This document shows, piece by piece, positions 42,857-50,901 of a stretch of DNA of 54,419 nt. The position numbers and the translations under genes were made by a program. The notes beneath the pieces were generated by a model. The model searched no databases. It was not told the origin of the DNA and saw only the letters and a program-made list of their open reading frames with translations. Numbering within the stretch: position 1 is the stretch's first letter; each line of letters opens with the position of its first letter. The DNA lies in assembly GCF_023111095.1 (NCBI RefSeq), contig NZ_JALGYW010000030.1:1-54419 (forward strand), read 5' to 3'. This stretch comes from Maribellus sp. YY47. GTDB taxonomy: Bacteria; Bacteroidota; Bacteroidia; Bacteroidales; Prolixibacteraceae.

Positions 42857-45467
42857 TAACTATACGTTTTGGGATTTAATCAATCAGCATCGTATTGAAG
42901 TTCCAATTATACAGCGCGATTATGCCCAAGGACGGAAGAATCCGCAATCTGCTGAAATCCGTAAAAATTTTATTTATCAAATTAAGGAGGTACTGGATAA
43001 TGAGCAGGCTCGCTTACACCTCAATTTTGTTTACGGCAAATTAAATGGCAAACAAAATGCTGCAAAGCTGGCTGAGAGTAAGGAAGCTGTAAAAAGCATG
43101 CTCGAAGCCGTGAGAACCTATTCAAGAAACATGGAATTAGACGTCGTGTGCGAGTTAAAAGAACCAAAGATTGGACAAAATGGAAATGAGTCAACTACAT
43201 TTATCCCTTTAGATGGACAACAACGACTAACCACCCTTTTTCTGTTACACTGGTACTTGATGCCCGAAAGTGAAGAAAATTCAACCATCCTGAAGAAATT
43301 CAGTTATCGAATTCGCCCCACATCAAAAGATTTCTGTGAAGCCCTCGTAGAAAACAAATCGGAGCTACACCTCTTGAAAGGCAAGACCATTTCTGCAAAA
43401 ATAAAAAATGAAGCATCGTGGTTTTACGACTATTGGAGAAACGACCCGACTGTAAGAGGGATGCTTCGCATGCTTGATCAAATGGATGAAATTTTTAGAG
43501 GCGAAAACAGCGCTAAGTACTGGAGCCGTTTGGTTGATGAACGGGCTATATCGTTTGAATTTCTAGACTTAGATAATTTAAAACTGACCGATGAATTGTA
43601 TGTAAGAATGAATGCACGCGGGGTGGCGTTAACCCCTTTTGAAAATTTTAAAGCCTGGTTGATCGAGTATTTGCAGGGTAATCAAATACAGCTTGAGAAA
43701 TTTGGAGGAAAAAGTTGGGTTGAGTTGATGGACACCACCTGGACCGACCTATTTTGGGCGAATAAGGATGACGACAATATGTTGATTGATGAAGAGGTAA
43801 TGCGCTACATCAGGAACATGATGCAAATTTTTCTGGTTCAACAAAATGAATTTACCCCCGAATCTGATAATAAAAGAGATACGCCGGAGAAAATTGAACG
43901 AGCAAAATCGCATGACAAGATTGCATCAAAATTGGCAACAGATAAAGTCAAAGAGACAAACGAATATGAGTATATCCCCAATTCATTTTACGTCGAAAAC
44001 AACCTGCTAACACAGGAAAATTTGAACGAATTATTTTCATCAATTCAAAACCTGAGTAAGCAAAGTTTTAAAATCGATTACATTGATGAAATCCTTAGTC
44101 ATGGAGATGAAGTGATTTCCCTTTTCAGTGGTATAGGCCGTGGATCTATTTTCAAGCGTTTTATAGACAACAATACAAATTATTCTGATAAGGTCTTATT
44201 TTACGCATTGCATGTCTTTCTGCAAAAAACAAATCAGTTAGGATCGGAACTCGAACTTCGAGCTTTGAGAAGTTGGATGCGTGTTATTCGAAATCTAGTG
44301 GAAAACTCGACCATCGATAGTGTACCTCTTTTCAAAAGAACGATAACTACCATTAACAGACTGACTGATCAAAGCCAAAATATATATGAATATTTGATTG
44401 ATGATAAAGTGACTCTTACCGGATTTGACGGCTATCAAAGAGCAGAAGAAATATTTAAAGCCCAATATATTTTAGAAGATAGAAATTGGGAGTGTTTATT
44501 CCTGAAATTTGAGAACCATCCGTATTTCAAGGGGCAGATTAAATTTTTGCTGGAATTGGCAGAGTTAGATTCAAAACCAATGGCAATGGGCAATTTTGAA
44601 AATTATGCAGAAAAGATGGCGACTATTTTTCAATTGAAACTGGAAAAACCCAAAAGCACAAAATTTGAACGAGCATTGTTGACTGAAGATGTTGAAAATA
44701 GTACCCTGGGATATTTGTTTTGGGTCAACAGTAATTTTTCTTTTGGAACCATAAGTGATTCTGATAGTTCATGGAAGAAAAAGGTTTTCAGGAGTACTGA
44801 GAGGCTAAAAGCAATTAAAAGCTTACTCGACAAACTAGACATCAGCAGCATTGAAGCGGATATGCAAAAAATATGTGATGGCTATGACAAACCCGGATGG
44901 AAATACCAATTAATTAAAACACCAGAGGCCATAACGGCTTGCAGACAGCGAATGATCCGGTACTGGAGTGAAAATAATATACGCTTGCTGGGCAGTTCGG
45001 CTACAAATCACTACCATTCGGAACTCTTCTCGTACTGTTTAGACCAGAAAATCCGGAAGTTGCTTAATTCAAAAGACTTGGATATTTCTCCGTTTAGAAT
45101 TGGCAACTACGAATATGTTAGAAGTGCCAGCCACCATGCTTATGCTAGACTGGAGGCTAATATCAATTCTTCTAAATATGAACTGCATTTGCACTTCGAT
45201 CACAACAATCTGTTACCTGGAGATACTTTTATGCCCTTTCCTTATGAAATAGCTTTTATCAATATAGATAAAATGAAGAGAGAGAAACAGCATTATCCGT
45301 CTTTTGTTAGAGAGGCATTGGAAAGAAATGGTTTTACCTGGAAGGACAATCAAGATTTGCAGGGATACTGGATATCGGTACCAACAGATGAGGAAATCAT
45401 CACTAGGCTTGATATACTTACCAACGAAATAAGCCAAGTCGCATGTGAACAAGAACTGATTAAATAG
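42849..45467 (+). CDS. Second DUF262-domain protein
   Basis: The 872-residue protein starts inside the end of the preceding DUF262 gene (8-bp overlap) and is clearly its partner. The N-terminus has VPIIQRDYAQGRKN (residues 18-31) and FIPLDGQQRLTTLFLLHWYL with DGQQR at 122-126. A further conserved segment, LYVRMNARGVALTPFENFKA, is typical of DUF262. The long C-terminal part is helical and has SHHAYARLEANINSSKYELH and LHFDHNNLLPGD near the end; I do not see a clear HxxP/N-type DUF1524 motif. It may form a complex with the first protein, like GmrS and GmrD, with the nuclease in the other partner. Its end is 6 bp before hsdR. Confidence 0.85.
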   Translation: MSSNYTFWDLINQHRIEVPIIQRDYAQGRKNPQSAEIRKNFIYQIKEVLDNEQARLHLNFVYGKLNGKQNAAKLAESKEAVKSMLEAVRTYSRNMELDVVCELKEPKIGQNGNESTTFIPLDGQQRLTTLFLLHWYLMPESEENSTILKKFSYRIRPTSKDFCEALVENKSELHLLKGKTISAKIKNEASWFYDYWRNDPTVRGMLRMLDQMDEIFRGENSAKYWSRLVDERAISFEFLDLDNLKLTDELYVRMNARGVALTPFENFKAWLIEYLQGNQIQLEKFGGKSWVELMDTTWTDLFWANKDDDNMLIDEEVMRYIRNMMQIFLVQQNEFTPESDNKRDTPEKIERAKSHDKIASKLATDKVKETNEYEYIPNSFYVENNLLTQENLNELFSSIQNLSKQSFKIDYIDEILSHGDEVISLFSGIGRGSIFKRFIDNNTNYSDKVLFYALHVFLQKTNQLGSELELRALRSWMRVIRNLVENSTIDSVPLFKRTITTINRLTDQSQNIYEYLIDDKVTLTGFDGYQRAEEIFKAQYILEDRNWECLFLKFENHPYFKGQIKFLLELAELDSKPMAMGNFENYAEKMATIFQLKLEKPKSTKFERALLTEDVENSTLGYLFWVNSNFSFGTISDSDSSWKKKVFRSTERLKAIKSLLDKLDISSIEADMQKICDGYDKPGWKYQLIKTPEAITACRQRMIRYWSENNIRLLGSSATNHYHSELFSYCLDQKIRKLLNSKDLDISPFRIGNYEYVRSASHHAYARLEANINSSKYELHLHFDHNNLLPGDTFMPFPYEIAFINIDKMKREKQHYPSFVREALERNGFTWKDNQDLQGYWISVPTDEEIITRLDILTNEISQVACEQELIK

Positions 45468-45473
45468 TACAAA

Positions 45474-48458
45474 ATGGCAACAGGAACAAAAGAAATAGAC
45501 TTTGAAGCACATATCGAAAACTACCTGGTAAACGAAGTACAGGAATATCGCACCATATCCCCTGCCGATTACAACAAAGAATTATGTGTTATTCCGGGAG
45601 AAATTATTGCTTTTATAAAAGAAACGCAGCCCGAAAAATACAAAGCACTCGAAGAACAATACGGGGCAAACGTCGATAACCAAATTGTGAGTAATGTTGC
45701 ACGTAATTTAAGCATGCACAAAACCTTGCATGTGTTGCACCACAAAATCAAAGACCGTGGGCAGGCGCTGGATTTAGTCTATTTTCAACCGGCCAACAAT
45801 AAAACACTCGAACATGAGGAGTGGTATAAAAAGAATCGACTGACTATTGTCCGTCAATTGCAATACTCGAACAGAACTACCAATGAAATTGATATTGTTC
45901 TTTTCATTAATGGTATTCCGGTAGTTACCATAGAGCTGAAGAATGCTTTAACGGGTCAAAACCATCACAATGCTATCAAGCAATACATGAAAGACCGGAA
46001 TCCCAAAGGAGAAGCATTCCTGGAGTTTCAGCGTTGTTTGGTACATTTTGCAGTGGGCACCGAAAAGGTATTTATGACAACTCAGCTAAAAGGTGAATCA
46101 ACTTTCTTTCTACCATTTAACCAGGAGTTGGAAAATATAAACGAAAATGGTTTTGCTACCGCCTATTTATGGGAAGATGTGTTGCGAAAAGATTCCCTGT
46201 TGGATTTGATTCAGAACTTTATCAGTCTGCAGACGGATAAGGAAACATACTTTGACGATAAAACGGGCTCTTTAAAAGAAAAATCTTCTACCAAGTTGCT
46301 GTTTCCGCGTTTCCACCAAAGGCGCATTGTTAACCGCATGCTAGATGCTGTTCGTTTGGAGGGTATCGGAGGCCGCTATCTGGGGCAACATTCTGCCGGT
46401 TCAGGGAAATCAAACAGTATTACATGGCTGGCTTATCGTTTATCGGGCTTTTATCAAAACTATACCGACGACAAAGCGCTATTCGACTCCACAATTGTTG
46501 TAACCGATCGTCGGGTATTGGATAAGCAAATTCAGGAAAACATCCGTCAATTGGACGATACCCCAGGCGTTGTGGCGTATATCGATGAACGTAAAACGAG
46601 TCAGGACCTCAAACAGGCTATTCTTGATGGGAAACGTATTATAGTAACCACACTTCAGAAATTTCCGATAATTTCCGAGACCATAGCCAAACTACCGAAT
46701 CGAAATTACGCCGTTATTATCGATGAGGCACACAGTTCGCAATCTGGCGATGCCGCCGGACACATGCGAAAAGCGCTGTCGCTTGAAGTGGCCGAAAAGA
46801 TTGAAAGCGAAGAAAAATCACTTTCTGATATTATTGAAGAAGAAATTAAAAGCAAAGGAGTTCAAAAAAACATTTCCTTTTTTGCCTTCACTGCTACACC
46901 CAAACCAAAAACCATTGAGCTATTTGGAACGGTGCAAGAAAATGGAACGAAAGAACCATTCGACATCTACTCGATGGAACAAGCCATTAAGGAAGGCTTT
47001 ATCCTCGATGTTCTAAAAAACTATACATCGTTTAAACGTTACTACAAAATTGTAAAGCGCAGCGAAATACCTGACAAGGAATACGAGAAGAAAAAAACAG
47101 TCCGTTTACTGGGTTCCTATGTCGATTTGCAAGACCATGCTGTCGAAAAGAAAGCCCGGATTATGATTGAGCATTTTGTTTCTCAAACGCAAAATGAAAT
47201 TCAGGGAAAAGCAAGGGCTATGCTGATCACACGTTCCCGCCTCCACGCCGTTCGGTTTAAACGCAAATTCGACGACATCATGCGTGAAATGAAATTGCCA
47301 TATGGTGCTTTGGTAGCTTTCTCCGGCACTGTTCGCGACGATGAAACCGGCATGGATTATACCGAGGTAAACATGAATAACCTTCAGGGGAAAATAAGCA
47401 TCCCTGAAGCGCTTAAACTACCCAAATACCGCATCCTGATTGTGGCGAACAAATTCCAGACAGGTTTCGATGAGCCATTGTTACACACTATGTTTGTTGA
47501 TAAAAAGTTGGGCGGGACAAGTACTGTCCAAACGCTAAGCCGTTTAAACAGGACAACACGCGGAAAAGACTCAACCATGGTGCTCGATTTTGTGAATGAC
47601 CCCGAAATGGTGCAGGAAGATTTTCAGCAGTTCTACGGGAAAAACTACATGGAAGAAGAGCATCAAACCAACCCTAACGCGCTTTATGATGTTCAGAATA
47701 AAATAGATGGTTACAACCTGTTGTACCAAAATGAAATAGATGCCGTTGCAAATATCTTTTTCCGAAAAGGCGATAATTACGAGAAACTTCAGCCTATTCT
47801 AAATGAAGTCTGCCGAAGGTATGAAGGACAATTAAATGAAGACCAGCAAAACGGGTTCAAAGCCGATGCCAAGTCTTTTGTCAAGCTATACCGTTTTCTA
47901 AGGGGTATAATAACCTTTACAGATATTGAGCTGGAAAAGTATTACGTTTTCCTGACAGCTTTAATAAAGAAACTCCCTTACATCAAATCGAACTTGCCGT
48001 TGGACGTTTTGGGTGAAGTAGAACTGCACAGCTATAAAATCCAGCATAAATATACAACCGACCTTGAATTGACATCTGCCGACGGAAGCATGGAGGGAAT
48101 GAAACCAGGAGGAGGAGGCAAGTCTCCCGAAGATGAACTGGATTTATTGACTAACATTATTAAGGTTTTAAACGAAACTTTTGGCCTCGACCTGACCGAT
48201 GAAGACCGTGTGGATTTCGAGCGAATGAAAGAAAGTATCTACTCAAACGACGAATTGATGAGTTTCTTTAATCCATATAACTCGAAAGACAATATTCAGG
48301 AGAAATTCAATGAAGAAATCGACAGCGAACTGCTAAACTTCATCAATACAAAATTGGAATTTTACAACAAACTTTCCGAAGACCGTGCAAATACCATGTT
48401 CAAAAGACTCTGGTTTAATGAACTGTATGACAGAAAGGTAAGAGGGATTACAATATAA
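45474..48458 (+). CDS. hsdR: Type I restriction-modification system, endonuclease subunit R
   Basis: The 994-residue protein is a full-length HsdR. The N-terminal PD-(D/E)XK nuclease has NEIDIVLFINGIPVVTIELK (Asp and the E-x-K pair, about residues 140-160). The superfamily 2 translocase follows: Walker A HSAGSGKSN (about 302-310), DEAHSS, AFTATPKPKT, VANKFQTGFDEP and QTLSRLNRT. A C-terminal helical domain binds HsdM. It cuts unmodified DNA after ATP-driven translocation. All motifs look intact. The gene lies 8.6 kb from hsdM/hsdS, with HTH-like, rmuC and DUF262 genes between them, all on one strand with short gaps or overlaps. Confidence 0.95.
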   Translation: MATGTKEIDFEAHIENYLVNEVQEYRTISPADYNKELCVIPGEIIAFIKETQPEKYKALEEQYGANVDNQIVSNVARNLSMHKTLHVLHHKIKDRGQALDLVYFQPANNKTLEHEEWYKKNRLTIVRQLQYSNRTTNEIDIVLFINGIPVVTIELKNALTGQNHHNAIKQYMKDRNPKGEAFLEFQRCLVHFAVGTEKVFMTTQLKGESTFFLPFNQELENINENGFATAYLWEDVLRKDSLLDLIQNFISLQTDKETYFDDKTGSLKEKSSTKLLFPRFHQRRIVNRMLDAVRLEGIGGRYLGQHSAGSGKSNSITWLAYRLSGFYQNYTDDKALFDSTIVVTDRRVLDKQIQENIRQLDDTPGVVAYIDERKTSQDLKQAILDGKRIIVTTLQKFPIISETIAKLPNRNYAVIIDEAHSSQSGDAAGHMRKALSLEVAEKIESEEKSLSDIIEEEIKSKGVQKNISFFAFTATPKPKTIELFGTVQENGTKEPFDIYSMEQAIKEGFILDVLKNYTSFKRYYKIVKRSEIPDKEYEKKKTVRLLGSYVDLQDHAVEKKARIMIEHFVSQTQNEIQGKARAMLITRSRLHAVRFKRKFDDIMREMKLPYGALVAFSGTVRDDETGMDYTEVNMNNLQGKISIPEALKLPKYRILIVANKFQTGFDEPLLHTMFVDKKLGGTSTVQTLSRLNRTTRGKDSTMVLDFVNDPEMVQEDFQQFYGKNYMEEEHQTNPNALYDVQNKIDGYNLLYQNEIDAVANIFFRKGDNYEKLQPILNEVCRRYEGQLNEDQQNGFKADAKSFVKLYRFLRGIITFTDIELEKYYVFLTALIKKLPYIKSNLPLDVLGEVELHSYKIQHKYTTDLELTSADGSMEGMKPGGGGKSPEDELDLLTNIIKVLNETFGLDLTDEDRVDFERMKESIYSNDELMSFFNPYNSKDNIQEKFNEEIDSELLNFINTKLEFYNKLSEDRANTMFKRLWFNELYDRKVRGITI

Positions 48459-48529
48459 ATAAACCAATTAGTACCATGAACTAAAAAACCGAAAACTAGG
48501 ACCAACACAAAACGATACTTCAACATCAA

Positions 48530-48751
48530 AATAAACATCGATTGCACCGACAAGGAACAGCGAAGGACATCAAAATAATCAGACAGCTAATCGACCAAGT
48601 GTACCAGTTTTGCCGCATGTATTGGAAGTTAGTACGCCAGCAAAATTTACCCGTAACAATCAAATACCCAGAGATGGTAGCCTAAATCGCTCCCCACTTC
48701 GACGGCAACGCATCCCTCAATTTGGAAAAGGATAATTTGTGGTTCTTATGA
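48530..48751 (+). pseudogene. C-terminal remnant resembling a PIWI/Argonaute domain
   Basis: The frame around 48566 gives LHRQGTAKDIKIIRQLIDQV, then YQFCRMYWKLVRQQ and NLPVTIKYPEMVA. A TAA stop (48683-48685) follows where one expects Gln, and then IAPHFDGN, ending NLWFL at 48748. The layout GT...K, an aromatic WK..., LPVTIKY...A and a C-terminal hydrophobic WFL resembles the end of the PIWI domain of bacterial Argonaute-like proteins. No N-terminal part is found upstream, because hsdR ends at 48458. It is therefore a decayed 3' end left from a deletion. The family match is from memory and needs a profile search. Confidence 0.55.
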
Positions 48752-48818
48752 GCAGTAGCGTAAAATTGCAACCACATAAAGGAAATCACAAAAGTAATAT
48801 GGAAAAGCATGGATATAA

Positions 48819-48828
48819 TTGAATTGAA
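48819..48828. repeat. 5-bp tandem duplication TTGAA in the start region of the nuclease gene
   Basis: TTGAATTGAA is two copies of TTGAA. With one copy removed, ATG at 48809 would read MDIIELLNNKNVQEIV and join the downstream nuclease frame without a stop. With two copies the frame is broken. Confidence 0.6.
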
Positions 48829-48939
48829 TTACTCAACAATAAGAATGTTCAAGAAATCGTAAAAAACTACAATACTACCCAGCGTCAAAAAAAACAAGTT
48901 GCGTATAACTTATTTACCATTTCTTCTTACAATAGTTAT

Positions 48940-49947
48940 TTGGAGAATTTTCATTCCGACATATTAGCGTCATTGGTGGACCCTAGTGGTTTACACCATC
49001 AGAAAGATGGTTTCCTTCAATTGTTTATTCAGTTTCTCAATCAACATTATCAAACGGCGATAGCCAATAAGGATTTCGAACACGCGATTGTAATAAGAGA
49101 AACCGGCAGAATAGATATTTGGATTAGAGATGAGAAGTCCAAACAGTCTATTATCATTGAAAACAAGATAACTAATGCTCCGGACATGTATAACCAGCTT
49201 GATAGGTATTTTGATTATGCAGAGAATTGTAAATACAGTGTCCAGGCAATGGTTTATTTATCCGTGGACGGCAACAAAAAGGCTCCAGCTACTCTGGATA
49301 ACCGAATGCATCTGGTCAAAAACATTGGCGCATTTACAAACACTGAATCAGACTTGGGTGCAGGGTGGCTTGCGCCATGTTTGAATAGGACTGACAATAG
49401 GGCTGCCAGTTCATTTTTATTTCAGTATATCAGCCTAATAAAACACTTAGCAAACAAAAATATGAAAACCAATATAATGGAACAATTTTATCAATTCCTG
49501 AGCACGAACAACGGAATGGAAGCAGTTAATAGCATCTCAGAAATGAGGGATAAAATTACAGCATATCGAAGAGATGTATTCGCAAACGCAATTACTGATT
49601 TCTCACCTTTTAAAATACCATGTAGGCATAAAGATAACTATTACCTGTATGATAACTATATGGTGAAAAACAATAGCCTGAAATTGGATATTTGGTTTGA
49701 AATGGATGGCAGTGCAAATGTCCTCTTTTGGAATCAAAGTAAACCGACAAAAGAAGGAAGGAAACCGCTGGAAGAAAAACTAAAAGCAATCAATTTTTTG
49801 AGCGAATTTGAACAGGAACATTACCGGGGAAGCGGTTTTCTAAAGAAATTTGAGATAGGAAAAATTTATCAATCGATGAGTGATGTTGATACTGCCGTAA
49901 TTGAATTCGTAAAACGATTTTTGGAAAAGCTGAGAAATTCAGACTAA
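48940..49947 (+). CDS. PD-(D/E)XK nuclease superfamily protein (PDDEXK_4-like), 5' end probably disrupted
   Basis: The annotated frame can only start at TTG 48940 and then has 335 residues. The nuclease motif is complete: Asp59 (GRIDIWIRD) and Glu74-x-Lys76 (IIIENKI), with QLDRYFDYAE after it. However, the same frame continues upstream to 48823 with family-like sequence (AYNLFTISSYNSYLENFHSD). A TGA at 48820 and a 5-bp duplication separate it from the likely original ATG at 48809. The gene is thus either silenced or translated as a shortened protein lacking about 45 residues. Its targets are unknown; it is an additional nuclease in the defence region. Confidence 0.7.
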   Translation: MENFHSDILASLVDPSGLHHQKDGFLQLFIQFLNQHYQTAIANKDFEHAIVIRETGRIDIWIRDEKSKQSIIIENKITNAPDMYNQLDRYFDYAENCKYSVQAMVYLSVDGNKKAPATLDNRMHLVKNIGAFTNTESDLGAGWLAPCLNRTDNRAASSFLFQYISLIKHLANKNMKTNIMEQFYQFLSTNNGMEAVNSISEMRDKITAYRRDVFANAITDFSPFKIPCRHKDNYYLYDNYMVKNNSLKLDIWFEMDGSANVLFWNQSKPTKEGRKPLEEKLKAINFLSEFEQEHYRGSGFLKKFEIGKIYQSMSDVDTAVIEFVKRFLEKLRNSD

Positions 49948-50278
49948 AACACGCGTTCAAGCATATTGTAAAAGAATTAGGTCGGACCATTCTGTGTAAT
50001 TTTAAGGGAATGTTATGAAGAAGGCACGAGTCTATAATTTCCTACCGGCGCTCGATAGCCTTGAAAACCTTCTAATCAAACAAATTCGACAAACCTCGCC
50101 TGTAAGCTTTAGATAGCTGACACACTTTCAACAAGGTTAACTGTCTTCGAAAGGTTTTGGAATCGTACCCCATGGAATATACGAACCCAAAGGTGTCATC
50201 CTTACTTCACAATATCTACTCTCGAAAACCATACTCAGATAAAACAAACATTACAAAAATACATTAAAAACGCATCCA
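49948..50278. other. Intergenic region without an evident gene
   Basis: A 33-codon frame (50015-50116, MKKARVYNFLPALDS...) is preceded by AAGGGA but has no recognisable content. The frame ending near 50242 reads GFGIVPHGIYEPKGVILTSQ and may be the end of a lost gene. I see no other structure. Confidence 0.4.
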
Positions 50279-50677
50279 ATGAAAAACTTAATTGAAATTG
50301 CCGACCAACTGAATATGCTCCTGAATACTGATTCTTTGGACATTCCATTGCTGAATAAACTGGCGCTTGAATTATCGCAAACATCTAGTCCGCACATCAA
50401 GCTTCTCGATTTCGAAAAATACAATGAGGAAAACTTAGCAAAGTTGACAGCCGAAAAATTTGCCAGGCTCAAAGAACAAGATTTTGAAGCACTGGCCAAT
50501 GCCCGCGATCAGGAAAAAGAATGCCTCAAGTACACCAAATTTCAAAAGTACTTCAAACTGAAAAATTCCTTTTTCTACCCCGAAGAAGACAAACTCTTTT
50601 ACTTTTATTTGGGTACAGAGAAGAATGACAAAGAAATCAAGTCCATCTTATTCGGAGATAAATTACCCAATAGATAA
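50279..50677 (+). CDS. Small hypothetical protein with a UVR-like motif
   Basis: The 132-residue protein is mostly helical. Residues about 56-82 (KLTAEKFARLKEQDFEALAN followed by ARDQEKE) match the UVR motif pattern, in which a basic helix is followed by DFE.AA.LRD..K. The same motif occurs in ClpC of this window (SQNFELAANFRDKEK). UVR motifs mediate protein-protein contacts in UvrB, UvrC and ClpC. The N-terminal part (ADQLNMLLNTDSLDIPLLN) and the C-terminal part (FFYPEEDKLFYFYLG) are not recognised. It is the last gene of the element, and hairpins follow. Start at ATG 50279 is supported by good coding character, although a real function is unproven. Confidence 0.6.
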   Translation: MKNLIEIADQLNMLLNTDSLDIPLLNKLALELSQTSSPHIKLLDFEKYNEENLAKLTAEKFARLKEQDFEALANARDQEKECLKYTKFQKYFKLKNSFFYPEEDKLFYFYLGTEKNDKEIKSILFGDKLPNR

Positions 50678-50760
50678 AGAACAGTTTCACGAAGAAGAGG
50701 AAAGTAATGAATCACTTTCCTCTCTGGCAGATCCACTTGTTTCACCGCTATTTCTGTTCT
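50678..50760. repeat. Nested inverted repeats after the last element gene
   Basis: An outer pair, AGAACAG (50678-50684) and CTGTTCT (50754-50760), encloses a perfect 10-bp stem: AGAGGAAAGT (50696-50705) and ACTTTCCTCT (50714-50723), loop 8. No T-run follows the inner stem, so it may be an RNA structure or protein site as well as a terminator. Confidence 0.5.
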
Positions 50761-50783
50761 AAGTTTTCACATTTTACCGATTA

Positions 50784-50801
50784 ATGTACCCTATTTGTAC
50801 C
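50784..50801. promoter_or_regulatory. Candidate integrase arm-type sites, right
   Basis: ATGTACC (50784-50790) and TTGTACC (50795-50801) lie 38-55 bases before the right att repeat and repeat the words found at the left end (24915-24961). Confidence 0.45.
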
Positions 50802-50838
50802 CGTAAGACATAAAACACTGAATTTCAAATCATATTAC

Positions 50839-50857
50839 TTTCTGTATCGGAAAGTAA
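50839..50857 (+). repeat. attR: second copy of the 19-bp mnmE end
   Basis: The sequence tttctgtatcggaaagtaa is identical to 24774-24792. The flanking bases differ on both sides. DNA to the right is the original sequence downstream of mnmE. Confidence 0.92.
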
Positions 50858-50864
50858 AAATTCC

Positions 50865-50889
50865 AAATCTGTCACCATTGAACAGATTT
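50865..50889. terminator. Hairpin between attR and the lipoate ligase gene
   Basis: AAATCTGT (50865-50872) pairs with ACAGATTT (50882-50889) across a 9-base loop. It lies 13 bases past the stop of the minus-strand ligase gene, with a TTTTT 5 bases further. Before integration it was also just beyond the mnmE stop and may have ended both genes. Confidence 0.5.
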
Positions 50890-50901
50890 CTAAAAAATGC
50901 T

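Larger units (their letters stand above)
24774..50857 (+). mobile_element. Integrative element inserted at the 3' end of mnmE, carrying a defence cassette
   Basis: The two ends are marked by the same 19-bp sequence, at 24774-24792 (inside mnmE) and 50839-50857. The interval of about 26.1 kb starts with candidate integrase-binding repeats, an HTH protein and a tyrosine recombinase, and has a small replication block and then a restriction cassette. No relaxase, type IV secretion, capsid, terminase or tail gene is visible. It is therefore a non-conjugative integrative island, or a satellite-like element that depends on a helper. Gene remnants near 31.1-31.6 kb and 48.5-49.0 kb indicate some decay. 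Confidence 0.88.

Noticed and set aside
45474-48458. Possible BREX or DISARM system because of WYL, RmuC and DUF262 genes near a methylase.
   Set aside because: No PglZ, BrxC, BrxL, DrmA or DrmB-like protein is present; methylase, specificity and endonuclease genes are those of a classical type I system.
50015-50116. A 33-codon ORF with AAGGGA upstream.
   Set aside because: It is short, has no recognisable composition or partner, and lies in a decayed stretch; chance is the simpler explanation.
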